A stretch of 64,000 nucleotides of DNA from NCBI GenBank assembly GCA_038199375.1, contig JBBPZA010000005.1, positions 1 to 64,000 on the forward strand. Direction: 5' to 3'. The DNA comes from JBBPZA01 sp038199375 (lineage in GTDB: Bacteria; Actinomycetota; Thermoleophilia; Solirubrobacterales; Solirubrobacteraceae). Of this stretch, positions 15,695 to 23,692 are shown piece after piece. Under the pieces are notes generated by a model. That model worked only from the letters and a program-made list of their open reading frames with translations. It ran no database searches and had not been told where the DNA came from. A program made the translations under genes and the position numbers. The stretch's first letter is position 1. Each line of letters opens with the position of its first letter.

Positions 15695-17268
15695 TATTCC
15701 ACGACCAGTCCGTGGCGCATCGTGTTCTCGGTCACGACGCGCGGCTCGACGAATGCCGCGAGGTAGTCGGGCCCGCCCGCCTTGCTTCCGGTCCCCGACA
15801 GGCGGTTGCCCCCGAAGGGCTGCCGGCTGACCATGGCGCCGGTGATCGAGCGGTTGACGTAGAGGTTGCCGACCGGGGAGCGTCTCGCCACCGCGTCGAC
15901 CGTCCGCGGGTTGCGGGAGAAGAGTCCGCCAGTGAGCGCGAAGGGGAGGGAGTCGACGACCTCGCACGCCTCCTCGACGGAGGCCACCCGGTCGACGGCG
16001 AGCAGCGGACCGAAGACCTCCTCGCGCACGACCGGGGAATCGGGTGGGAGCTCGGTGAGCACCGTTGGTGGGCAGAACCAGCCGGTGTCGGGAATGTCGT
16101 GATGCGAGGCGACGATGCGGCCATCGCGCGCGCCGCGCCGCGCGTAGTCGAGGACGCGCTCCCGGGCGGCGCGCTCGATCACCGGCGGAACGTCGCAGCC
16201 CGGGCGCTCGGCGCGATCGACGACGAGCAGCTCGACGGCCCCGGCGAGGCGCTCGAGCAGCGTGTCGGCGATCTCCTCGTGGGCGAGCACACGGGCGGCG
16301 GCAGAGCATTTCTGGCCCGCGTAGGAGAAGGCCGAGGACACGATCGCCGGGACCGCCTCGTCGAGGTCTGCATCTGCGTCGACGATCACGCAGTTCTTGC
16401 CGCCCATCTCGGCGACGACGCGTTTGAGGTGTCGCTGGCCGTCGGGCACCTCGGACGCCCGGCGAACGATCTCCAGACCGACGGCCGCCGAGCCGGTGAA
16501 GGCGACGGTGTGGACGCCAGGGTGGCGCACGAGCGCTGAGCCGACGTCGCCCTCGCCGGGCAGGAGTGACAGCGCGTCGGGGGGCACTCCGGCCTCGCGA
16601 AGCGCCGTGACGAGCTCCAGCGCGCAGCCCGGGGCCTGCTCGGCGGGCTTGAGGATCGCCGCGTTGCCGGTCGCCAGCGCCGCGGCGGTCATGCCGCAGG
16701 GAATCGCGAACGGGAAGTTCCACGGCGAGATCACCGCGACGACGCCCCGCGGCACGTAGCGTAGCTCGTTGCGCTCGCCGGGGAGCTGGAGCAGGGGCCG
16801 CCCGTGCTCGAGCTCGATCGCGCCGCGCGCGTAGTACTCGAGGAAGTCAATCGCCTCGCAGACGTCGGCGTCGGCCTCGGGCCACGGCTTGGCGCACTCG
16901 CGGACGGCCAGCGCCGCGAGCTCGAGCCGGCGGTCGCGGAGCAGGCCCGCCGCCGTCACGAGCACCTGGGCCCGCTCCGTCGCGGGTCGCTCGCTCCAGG
17001 GCGCCAGCGCGCGCGAGGCCGCGACGACCGCGGAGTCGACCTCTGCCGGCGTGGCGGGCGACGCGAGCGCTACGGTCCGGTCGGGCTCGCCCGGATCGCT
17101 CGAAACGAGCTCCTCGCCCTCGCGGCGGTCCTCGCCGATCCACACGGGCACGCGCAGCGGAAGTCGTGCATCGAGGTCCGCGAGCGCGCCGCCGAGCCGG
17201 TCGCGGACCGCCGCCCGGCGCAGCTCGAGGACCGGCTCGTTGGCGAAGGGGGGAAGGGAGCTATTCAC
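15694..17268 (-). CDS. L-glutamate gamma-semialdehyde (P5C) dehydrogenase
   Basis: This 524-aa aldehyde dehydrogenase oxidises glutamate semialdehyde (from P5C) to glutamate with NAD+. Visible features are the NAD-binding text GVVAVISPWNFPFAIP, LATGNAAILKPAEQAP and VAFTGSAAVG, the catalytic Glu in VVAEMGGKNC (about residue 289), and the catalytic Cys in YAGQKCSAAARV (about 320). The length and the N-terminal stretch match the PruA/RocA group rather than generic ALDHs. It lies 124 bp downstream of proline dehydrogenase on the same strand, so the two make the complete proline-to-glutamate pathway from separate genes. The GTG start at 17268 is the outermost one. Confidence 0.92.
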   Translation of the reverse strand: MNSSLPPFANEPVLELRRAAVRDRLGGALADLDARLPLRVPVWIGEDRREGEELVSSDPGEPDRTVALASPATPAEVDSAVVAASRALAPWSERPATERAQVLVTAAGLLRDRRLELAALAVRECAKPWPEADADVCEAIDFLEYYARGAIELEHGRPLLQLPGERNELRYVPRGVVAVISPWNFPFAIPCGMTAAALATGNAAILKPAEQAPGCALELVTALREAGVPPDALSLLPGEGDVGSALVRHPGVHTVAFTGSAAVGLEIVRRASEVPDGQRHLKRVVAEMGGKNCVIVDADADLDEAVPAIVSSAFSYAGQKCSAAARVLAHEEIADTLLERLAGAVELLVVDRAERPGCDVPPVIERAARERVLDYARRGARDGRIVASHHDIPDTGWFCPPTVLTELPPDSPVVREEVFGPLLAVDRVASVEEACEVVDSLPFALTGGLFSRNPRTVDAVARRSPVGNLYVNRSITGAMVSRQPFGGNRLSGTGSKAGGPDYLAAFVEPRVVTENTMRHGLVVE

Positions 17269-17392
17269 GGGGCGCGTACACAGACCGGCGACGAAGGAGG
17301 GCGGCCTCTCCCAGCCCGCGTTCTGCGCCGTCTCGACGACATCAGATGTAGTTCGGACAGCGCAGAACGCCGGGGACTGGTCCTGGGCTCGC

Positions 17393-18736
17393 TCATGGCG
17401 CGGCTAGGAGATCTTCCATGGGCGCTCCCTTGGCTTGGGCGGCCAGGAAGGATTCGTTGCTCGTGTTCTCCAGCAGGCGGCGGACGAGGTAGGCCATCCC
17501 CGCCACGAGCTCGCCGACCGGACAGTAGGCGCGGACGCGGAGGCTGCGGGCCGCGAGCGCCTCGGCGAGGTCGTCGCCCAGTCCGAGGAGAACCTGGAGC
17601 TCGAGGTCCTCGTCGGCTCCGCCCCTCACGCGGTTGTAGGCGATCGCGTGGGAGATCGAGCGCAGGTTGTGCGACGCGATCGCGACCCGCACCGCGGGCC
17701 GGGCGTCGAGGAGCGCCCGGGTGAGCGCCTCGAAGGTCCGGTCGGACTCGGCCTTGTCCTCGAAGACGGGCGGCGACCAGCCGTGCTGGCGGGCCTCGAC
17801 CACCTCGTGGTCCCAGTAGGCGCCCTTGACCAGACGTACCATGAGCGGCGGGGTGCGGGGTCGCTCGCGCGCCCAGGCCAGGATCTGGGAGAGGTGCTCG
17901 GGCGATTCGCGCAGGTAGGCCTGGAGCACGAGCCCGGCCGAGGGCCCGTGCGCGAACTCGTCCTCGCTCAACAGGTCCAGGACCAGCTCTGAGACCGCGT
18001 CGCGCGAGTCCAGGGACTCGATGTCGATGTGCAGGTGGGCGCCCAGGTCGCGCGCGTGGCGCAGCAGCTCGCGCAGGCGCCCGGCGGCATCTCGCTGGCC
18101 ACGCTCGGGCGCGTCCGGGCGTAGCAGCGGCGTGAGCGCCGAGACCTTCACGCAGACGTTGGCGCGCGGCAGCGTGGCGGCGCCGTCGCGCTCGAGCAGC
18201 GGCTGGTGCTTCCAGGCAGCGGCGGCGGCGCTCACCGTGTCCAGCGCCTCGCGGCAGCGGAGCGCGTAGGCGTCGGCCTCGCCTTCGGTGACCGTCGCCT
18301 CGCCCAGCAGGTCAAGCGTTGAGGCGATCCCGCGCTCCCAGCGGCCCTTCAGCGCTCCGAGCGCGTCATGCGGGGTGTCTCCGACTATGAAGCGGTGGGC
18401 CATGCGGCGCACGGCCGCGGCGGCGGCCACCCCGAGGGCCGCCCGGCCTGCCCTCGTCGAGGACATCCGCATGGCGGCCTCCAGCGGCGGAGGTCGCTCG
18501 CCGACCTCCTCCAGGTAGCTGACCAGGTGAGAGGCCAGATCCTCCAGCGAGCGGCACGCGGGCACCACGTCGACGAAGCGAAAGAGCGCCGCGCGCAGCT
18601 GGTCGTCGCCCGAGGCGAGCTCCATGGCCTTGCCGTCGAGCGCCTTGAGCGGATGCGCCGCACGGGACGGGAAGGCGGCCGCCAGATCTCGGCCGACCGC
18701 CTGGATCTCACGCTCCAGCGTCGCGTCTGGCCCCAC
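17393..18736 (-). CDS. Proline dehydrogenase
   Basis: This 447-aa FAD enzyme oxidises proline to pyrroline-5-carboxylate. The barrel motifs include LMVRLVKGAYWDHEVVEARQ (FAD and proline site), VRVAIASHNLRSISHAIAYN, LQVLLGLGDDLAEAL and the closing RAYCPVGELVAGMAYLVRRL with the Arg-Arg pair that binds the proline carboxylate. About 100 extra N-terminal helical residues resemble the helical domain before the barrel in PutA-like enzymes. GTG 18736 is chosen because TATCGT sits 7 nt upstream; an outer start at 18820 is also open. It pairs with the P5C dehydrogenase gene. Confidence 0.92.
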   Translation of the reverse strand: MGPDATLEREIQAVGRDLAAAFPSRAAHPLKALDGKAMELASGDDQLRAALFRFVDVVPACRSLEDLASHLVSYLEEVGERPPPLEAAMRMSSTRAGRAALGVAAAAAVRRMAHRFIVGDTPHDALGALKGRWERGIASTLDLLGEATVTEGEADAYALRCREALDTVSAAAAAWKHQPLLERDGAATLPRANVCVKVSALTPLLRPDAPERGQRDAAGRLRELLRHARDLGAHLHIDIESLDSRDAVSELVLDLLSEDEFAHGPSAGLVLQAYLRESPEHLSQILAWARERPRTPPLMVRLVKGAYWDHEVVEARQHGWSPPVFEDKAESDRTFEALTRALLDARPAVRVAIASHNLRSISHAIAYNRVRGGADEDLELQVLLGLGDDLAEALAARSLRVRAYCPVGELVAGMAYLVRRLLENTSNESFLAAQAKGAPMEDLLAAP

Positions 18737-18743
18737 GCCCTCG

Positions 18744-18749
18744 ACGATA
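18744..18749 (-). promoter_or_regulatory. -10 box TATCGT for proline dehydrogenase
   Basis: On the minus strand TATCGT ends 7 nt before GTG 18736. This fixes the start and implies a leaderless message for the proline genes. Confidence 0.5.
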
Positions 18750-18882
18750 CCCGGTGGACGCGCGGGCCCCGCCCACTCGTCATGCCGGGCCCCTCGCTCG
18801 CCACGTGCCGGCCCGTTCACTCGTCCTGTGTCGAGCCGCTCACGTATGTGACGGCTGCCCGCCCGTTACGCGCCGGCCCGGC

Positions 18883-19683
18883 TCACCCGCCGCGTTTGAC
18901 CGCCCGTGCCCACAGGTCGAAGGCGCCGAGCCGCCTCGTCGGCCGTCTGGCCGCCAGCCGCCAGTACAGGGCGCGCGCCCGCTCGTCGGGCACGAAGTCC
19001 GCGTAGCGCATCGCGCCCGTCCAGACTTCCACGTCGGCGAAGGGCGCCGCCGTGAGGGCGCGGCGCAGCGAGCGGACCGTCTGCTCGTTGACGTGCATGC
19101 GGTGCTCGTAGGGGTTGCGCGGGTCGGCGGGCCAGCGCCGGCGTCGCGGCGGCCACGTGAGTCGCTGGAGCCGGTAGGTGACCTCGTAGACCGTCCGGTT
19201 GGGCATGGTGTGGGCGATGAGGCGCCCGCTCGGCGCGAGCAGTCGCCATGCCTGGGCCAGCGCGAGGTCGAGCTCGGCGGGGGTGAGGTGCTCGACCACG
19301 TCGATCAGCGTGACCAGGTCGGTGATCCCGTCTTCGAGCGGCACGTCTCGCGCGTCGGCGAGGACGACCTCGCAGCGGTCCTCGACCCCGCGGGAGGCCA
19401 GCGTCTGCCTGGCGAGCCGCACCGCATCGTGCGAGTACTCCACCCCGATCGCCCGGGCGGCGCCGCGCTCGGCCGCCACCGCCAGCAGCTCCCCGCGGCC
19501 GGTGCCGAGGTCGAGCACCACCTCGCCGGGGGCGAACCGCGCCATCTCCAGCGTTCCGGCGTATACACCCGACGCGCCTGCGCCGTCGGTCGCCGCCCAC
19601 TCTTCGTAGCCGGCGCACGTCTCGCGGTAGTAGCGCTCGTCGTAGGCCTCGGGCGAGACGGCCGGGGGAGGGAGCGAGCTCAT
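18883..19683 (-). CDS. SAM-dependent methyltransferase (glycan locus)
   Basis: This 266-aa class I methyltransferase starts at ATG 19683. Motif I is EVVLDLGTGRGELLAVA, strand 2 ends IGVEYSHDAVRLA, and motif II/III are TDLVTLIDVVEHL and AWRLLAPSGRLIAHTMPN. An insertion after that (LTWPPRRRRWPADPRNPYEH) is basic. It marks the left end of the methyltransferase/glycosyltransferase locus. It is divergent from the methyltransferase at 19708 and shares a palindromic -10 with it. The acceptor is unknown. Confidence 0.85.
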   Translation of the reverse strand: MSSLPPPAVSPEAYDERYYRETCAGYEEWAATDGAGASGVYAGTLEMARFAPGEVVLDLGTGRGELLAVAAERGAARAIGVEYSHDAVRLARQTLASRGVEDRCEVVLADARDVPLEDGITDLVTLIDVVEHLTPAELDLALAQAWRLLAPSGRLIAHTMPNRTVYEVTYRLQRLTWPPRRRRWPADPRNPYEHRMHVNEQTVRSLRRALTAAPFADVEVWTGAMRYADFVPDERARALYWRLAARRPTRRLGAFDLWARAVKRGG

Positions 19684-19691
19684 CGGCCCCC

Positions 19692-19701
19692 AGCGTACGC
19701 T
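19692..19701. promoter_or_regulatory. Palindromic -10 shared by two divergent leaderless genes
   Basis: AGCGTACGCT reads TACGCT on both strands. On the plus strand it ends 6 nt before GTG 19708. On the minus strand it ends 8 nt before ATG 19683. One 10-bp palindrome thus appears to supply both -10 boxes. Confidence 0.55.
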
Positions 19702-19707
19702 CACTTG

Positions 19708-20502
19708 GTGCCATCCGACGACCATGCGGGCAAGCTCGCCGAGTGGAGCCGACGCGCCAAGTCGGTCCTGGCCCCCGGTCGCCGGCGCGCCGCGGCGACC
19801 CTCCGCCACGGCGGGCTGCGCTACGCCTGCCCGATCTGCCGGGGTCGCTTCCGCCGCTTCGAGCCGGCGCCCAACGGGCGGCCCAACGCCCGCTGTCCGC
19901 GCTGCGGCTCGCTCGAGCGCCACCGCCGCATCTGGCTCTACCTCCACACCCGTACGGAGCTCTTCAACCGGCCGACCCGGCTGCTCCACGTGGCGCCCGA
20001 GCCCTGCCTGACCGAGCGGCTGCGCGCATCGCCGACCGTCGACTACCTGAGCGGCGACCTGACGCCCGGGGTCGGGATGGTCACCCTCGACCTCACAAGC
20101 CTCCACTTCGCCGACGCGAGCTTCGACGCGGTGCTCTGCCTGCACGTCCTCGAGCACGTCCCCGAGGATCGAACGGCGATGAAGGAGCTCCACCGCGTGC
20201 TGCGCCCTGGCGGGTGGTGCCTGGTCGAGGTCCCGCTTCGAGGCGAGGAGACCGTCGAGGGGTGGCCGGGGATGTCGGGCGAGGAGCGCGAGCGCCGCTT
20301 CTACCAGTCAGACCACGAGCGCCTGTACGGCCGGGGCGACCTGGCCAGGCGGCTCGAGACGGCGGGCTTCAGGGTCCAGGTCGACGTCTACCGCGATGAG
20401 CTGGCGCCAGAGGTGCGCCGCCGCCACCGCCTCGCGCTGGACCTCGGCCCTGAGGTCGCCGCCAGCGACGAGCCGTGGATCACCTTTCGCTGCTCTCGCT
20501 GA
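19708..20502 (+). CDS. SAM methyltransferase with N-terminal zinc ribbon
   Basis: This 264-aa protein has two CxxC pairs in residues 35-70 (YACPICRGRF and ARCPRCGSLERHRR), forming a zinc ribbon. They precede a methyltransferase core whose motif I is atypical (TRLLHVAPEPCLTERL). Post-I text is YLSGDLTPGVGMVTLDLT, then FDAVLCLHVLEHVPEDRTAM and HRVLRPGGWCLVEVPL. This layout occurs in methyltransferases of cell-surface glycan clusters. The start GTG 19708 follows TACGCT by 6 nt. Confidence 0.85.
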   Translation: MPSDDHAGKLAEWSRRAKSVLAPGRRRAAATLRHGGLRYACPICRGRFRRFEPAPNGRPNARCPRCGSLERHRRIWLYLHTRTELFNRPTRLLHVAPEPCLTERLRASPTVDYLSGDLTPGVGMVTLDLTSLHFADASFDAVLCLHVLEHVPEDRTAMKELHRVLRPGGWCLVEVPLRGEETVEGWPGMSGEERERRFYQSDHERLYGRGDLARRLETAGFRVQVDVYRDELAPEVRRRHRLALDLGPEVAASDEPWITFRCSR

Positions 20503-20525
20503 CCCGTCGGCGCGTCCCCGGGCAT

Positions 20526-20531
20526 TACGCT
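20526..20531 (+). promoter_or_regulatory. -10 box TACGCT for the acyltransferase
   Basis: TACGCT ends 6 nt before ATG 20538. It is the same hexamer as in the palindromic promoter 830 bp upstream. Confidence 0.45.
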
Positions 20532-20537
20532 GCGCCC

Positions 20538-21182
20538 ATGCTCGGCCGCGCCCGGCGCTTCGCGCACGACCTGCCCAGGCGCATCGGCTACGGCCGCGGG
20601 CCGATGCTGATGTCCGACCTGCGCAGGCGATGGGTGCTCTTCCGCCATCCCCACGCGACGATCCGCTTCGAGGGCCCCGTCTACCTGGGTCCCGGCTTCA
20701 GCCTCCACATGCCCGACGGCGGGGAGTTCATCGTCGGACCGGGGGTCGAGTTTCGCCGCGGGTTTCGCGCGGAGGTCGGGCCGCAGGGGCGGGTGACGAT
20801 CGGCGCCGGATCGGTGTTCACCTACTACGTCCTCATCCAGTGCTCGACGACGATCGAGATCGGCGAGCGGGCGATGTTCGGCCAGTCGACGATCGTCGTG
20901 GACGGCAATCACCGCTTCCGCGACCTGACCAAGCCGATGCTCGCCCAGGGCTATGACTTCCGGGCGATTCACATCGCTGACGACGCGACGATCACGACGA
21001 AGTGCACGATCATCGCCGACGTCGGCGAGCGGGCCTTTGTCGGCGCCAACTCGGTCGTCCTCCGGGATGTACCGCCGTTCACGGTCGCGGCCGGGGTCCC
21101 CGCGAAGCCGATCGACTACTTCGGCCCGCCGGGCTCGGAGCCCGCCGAGCTCGCGGCGCGCTCGGGCGACGGAGGCTCCTGA
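20538..21182 (+). CDS. Hexapeptide-repeat acyltransferase (LbH, maltose/xenobiotic O-acetyltransferase type)
   Basis: This 214-aa left-handed beta-helix protein shows the imperfect hexapeptide repeats as GRVTIGAGSVFTYYVLIQCS, TIEIGERAMFGQSTIVVDGN, ATITTKCTIIADVGERAFVG and ANSVVLRDVPPFTVAAGVPA, with the family's ending AGVPAKPI. The catalytic His is probably that of VVDGNHRF. It should O-acetylate a sugar in the glycan locus, with acetyl-CoA as donor. Its 3' end overlaps the convergent glycosyltransferase gene by 67 bp. Confidence 0.88.
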   Translation: MLGRARRFAHDLPRRIGYGRGPMLMSDLRRRWVLFRHPHATIRFEGPVYLGPGFSLHMPDGGEFIVGPGVEFRRGFRAEVGPQGRVTIGAGSVFTYYVLIQCSTTIEIGERAMFGQSTIVVDGNHRFRDLTKPMLAQGYDFRAIHIADDATITTKCTIIADVGERAFVGANSVVLRDVPPFTVAAGVPAKPIDYFGPPGSEPAELAARSGDGGS

Positions 21183-22093
21183 TCGGCCCCCGCTCGCGCC
21201 CACGCGTCCAGGAAGGCGGGGGCCAGCGCCTGGCGGTAGGAGAGCTCGGCACGCCGGCGCACCGCCGGCCCGGCGAGCGGCACGCGGGGCGGCACCCATG
21301 GCGCAAGGCGGGCGCCCCATCCGCGCCCGGCCGGAATCGCGGCCGCCTCGCTGAAGAGGTCGTGGAAGTAGGGGCGCACGTCGGGGTAGCGGGCCGCGAA
21401 GCGGCGCTCGGCCGCGGCGATCGCCGCGACGCGCTCGCCGTAGTCCTCGAGCGTGGGGGCGTGGAGGTGCTCGCCCACCGCCTCGCGGTCGTAGCGCAGG
21501 CGCAGGCCGAGGTCCGCCAGTCGCCGGCCGAGGTCGAGGTCCTCGTAGAGGAAGGGAAACGCCTCCTCGTCGAAGCCGCCCGAGCGCTCGAGCAGCGAGC
21601 GCTTGAGCGAGACGTTCGCGGTGTAGAGGTGCGCCCAGCCCGCCCACTCGCCGACGATCGCGGAGAAGTGGAAGTGTACGCCGCGGTCGAGCCAGCGCAT
21701 GAACGGCGTGACGCGCAGCTCGGGTGCCCAGCGGACGTGGCCGAGGCAGCCGACCTCCTCCTGGGGGTGCTCCTCGTGGCGGGCCCGGTGGCGCTCGATC
21801 AGCCGCAGCGTGGCGAGCACGTCGTCTCCGAGGAAGAGCACCAGCGGTGCGCCTGCAGCACGCCAGCCCGCGTTGCGCGCCGCCGAGGCGCCCGGGCGCC
21901 CGCCGCACACCATCCGGCCCCCGGGCAGGCGTGCGGCGAGGAGCCGGTCGACCCCCTCGGGATCGGGCTCGAGCGCGTCGGCGGCCACGACCACCTCGAC
22001 GTCCTCGGCAGCGTGCTCCGCGAGACGGTCGAGCGCACGAGCGAGCGTGACGTGCCGGCCGAGAGTGGGTATCACGATGCTCAGCCGCGGCAT
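21116..22093 (-). CDS. Glycosyltransferase family 2
   Basis: This 325-aa GT-A enzyme has the N-terminal strand SIVIPTLGRHVTLARALDRL, a nucleotide-sugar Asp in VEVVVAADA, and a metal site in LVLFLGDDVLATLRL. The acceptor-side motif is SLLERSGGFDEEAFPFLYED followed by DLDLGRRL, the ED of GT2. There is no membrane segment. ATG 22093 lies 7 nt after a TACCGT box and 20 bp from the divergent methyltransferase start. Donor and acceptor are unknown. Confidence 0.88.
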   Translation of the reverse strand: MPRLSIVIPTLGRHVTLARALDRLAEHAAEDVEVVVAADALEPDPEGVDRLLAARLPGGRMVCGGRPGASAARNAGWRAAGAPLVLFLGDDVLATLRLIERHRARHEEHPQEEVGCLGHVRWAPELRVTPFMRWLDRGVHFHFSAIVGEWAGWAHLYTANVSLKRSLLERSGGFDEEAFPFLYEDLDLGRRLADLGLRLRYDREAVGEHLHAPTLEDYGERVAAIAAAERRFAARYPDVRPYFHDLFSEAAAIPAGRGWGARLAPWVPPRVPLAGPAVRRRAELSYRQALAPAFLDAWARAGADQEPPSPERAASSAGSEPGGPK

Positions 22094-22100
22094 GACGCGA

Positions 22101-22106
22101 ACGGTA
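22101..22106 (-). promoter_or_regulatory. -10 box TACCGT for the GT2 gene
   Basis: On the minus strand TACCGT ends 7 nt before ATG 22093. It lies inside the 20-bp gap between two divergent start codons. Confidence 0.45.
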
Positions 22107-22113
22107 GAGCGCC

Positions 22114-22863
22114 GTGGGGCTAGCCATCCGCCACGACCCCGAGCGCGAGCGCAGCGAGCTTGCGGCCTACCTGGGCGACGCCTACGACGAGGGTCGGCTG
22201 CGGCACTGGCGCGAGCAGCTCGAGGAGGAGGTCGCGCGGGTGGGCGACGAGGCCACGCTCTATCGCACCTCGCAGGCCTACCTCTACAACCTCGCGGCCT
22301 TCGCGATGACCGGCACCAAGGACCCCTATCTCTCAGAGCTCGGCCGGTCGGTCCCGCGCGGCGCACGCCTGCTCGACTACGGCTGCGGCATCGGCTCGGA
22401 CGGGCTCCTGCTGCTCGAGGCCGGCTACCGAGTGGAGTTCGCGGACTTCGAGAGCCCGAGCACCCGGTACCTGCGCTGGCGCCTCGAGCGCCGGTCGCTC
22501 GAGGCGGTGGTCCACGACCTCGACGCGGGACCGCCGCCCGGTGGCTATGACCTCGCGTTCGCCTTCGACGTGATCGAGCACGCCGATGATCCGGAGAGCC
22601 TGCTCGGTCTGCTCGAGGCCCAGGCCGGACTGGTGCTCGTGAACTTCCTCGAGTCGGTCCCTGGCGAGACCGTCCTGCACCGCGAGCTAGACGTCTCGGC
22701 TCTCCTGGCCCGGATCTCCCGCCGCGGGCTGCGGCGCTACCGCCGCTACCACGGCCGTTCGCACCTCGTCCTCTACGACCCGCGGCCGGCCGGGGTCGCC
22801 GGCCGGCTGCGGTCAGGCGCCGTGCGGCTGCGCGGGTCGCGCGAGCACCGCCGCGTGCGGTGA
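22114..22863 (+). CDS. SAM-dependent methyltransferase
   Basis: This 249-aa protein has motif I GARLLDYGCGIGSDGLLLLE, strand 2 YRVEFADFESPS and motif II YDLAFAFDVIEHADDPESLL. About 80 N-terminal helical residues (HWREQLEEEVARVGDEATLY) form a cap. The C-terminus is Arg-rich. The last 51 bp overlap the convergent methyltransferase at 22813-23661. It is likely to act on a sugar or lipid in the glycan locus. Confidence 0.82.
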   Translation: MGLAIRHDPERERSELAAYLGDAYDEGRLRHWREQLEEEVARVGDEATLYRTSQAYLYNLAAFAMTGTKDPYLSELGRSVPRGARLLDYGCGIGSDGLLLLEAGYRVEFADFESPSTRYLRWRLERRSLEAVVHDLDAGPPPGGYDLAFAFDVIEHADDPESLLGLLEAQAGLVLVNFLESVPGETVLHRELDVSALLARISRRGLRRYRRYHGRSHLVLYDPRPAGVAGRLRSGAVRLRGSREHRRVR

Positions 22864-23661
22864 CCCGCGGCGCGCGCCGTAGAGGTACTCGCGGCCCGTG
22901 CGTGACATCAGCGTGCGCGGCCGCACCGGCGGGCGCGGGAAGCCGCCGCCCGGGGGCATGGAGATCCGGCGAGCGGGGGCGGCGAGCTCGAAGCCGGCCG
23001 CCTCGACGAGGCGGACGAGGCCGGCGAGGTTGGGCTTCCACCACCAAGGGCGCCCGACGCCGTCGAGATGGGCGACCGGCCGTCGGGGATGGGCGATCGT
23101 CATCGGAAGATCGATCGCGTCGACGACGAGGAGCTCGCCCCGGCATATCGAGGCGGCCCGCTCGAGCGCGCGGACAGGGTCGCGCAGGTGGAGCAGGAGG
23201 CTGCCGAGGTAGACGAAGTCAAAGCGGCCGATCTCGTCGGGATCGAGGTCGTAGACGCTTCGCTCCAGGCGTTCGACCGAGGAGCCAAGCGCCTCGCGGG
23301 CGATCTCGAACCCGCGGCCGCCGTCCTTGCGCTCGTTCAGCGCTGCCAGGATCTCGTCGGTCGATCCCGCGGGCCAGTCCCAGCCCCGCGGGTCGAGCAC
23401 GTCGACCGCCAGAACCTCCTCGGCGCCGCGCCGCTCCATCTCGAACGCCCAGAAGCCGTCGAAGGTCCCGACGTCGAGGCACCGGCGCCCTTGCAGCGAG
23501 GCGGGGATCGGGAGCGCGCGCGCGACGGGACGAGTGTCGAACCACCCGGGGGTCACGACGCCGGGCGCGAGCTCGAGCGTGTGGTACCACTGACGCGAGT
23601 CGACCAGCTCGCGGAGGGCGGGCGCATCGCGCGCCGTCGAGGTCACCGAACCGTCGCCCAC
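22813..23661 (-). CDS. Methyltransferase of the WYHTLEL family (CmoB/DUF1698-like), paralog A
   Basis: This 282-aa protein opens with QWYHTLELAPGVVTPGWFDT, then CLDVGTFDGFWAFEMERRGA with motif I, EVLAVDVLDPRGWDWPAG at the strand-2 acid, and FDFVYLGSLLLHLRDPVRAL. Three more copies of this family lie at 35070, 36758 and 37606. The fold resembles the Methyltransf_9/CmoB group, but acting on tRNA is not implied. GTG 23661 follows TATCTT by 6 nt. The acceptor is unknown; context suggests a sugar. Confidence 0.82.
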   Translation of the reverse strand: MGDGSVTSTARDAPALRELVDSRQWYHTLELAPGVVTPGWFDTRPVARALPIPASLQGRRCLDVGTFDGFWAFEMERRGAEEVLAVDVLDPRGWDWPAGSTDEILAALNERKDGGRGFEIAREALGSSVERLERSVYDLDPDEIGRFDFVYLGSLLLHLRDPVRALERAASICRGELLVVDAIDLPMTIAHPRRPVAHLDGVGRPWWWKPNLAGLVRLVEAAGFELAAPARRISMPPGGGFPRPPVRPRTLMSRTGREYLYGARRGSPHAAVLARPAQPHGA

Positions 23662-23667
23662 TCGGCG

Positions 23668-23673
23668 AAGATA
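23668..23673 (-). promoter_or_regulatory. -10 box TATCTT for methyltransferase A
   Basis: TATCTT on the minus strand ends 6 nt before GTG 23661. Confidence 0.45.
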
Positions 23674-23692
23674 GCGCTTGCAGGCACCCGGT

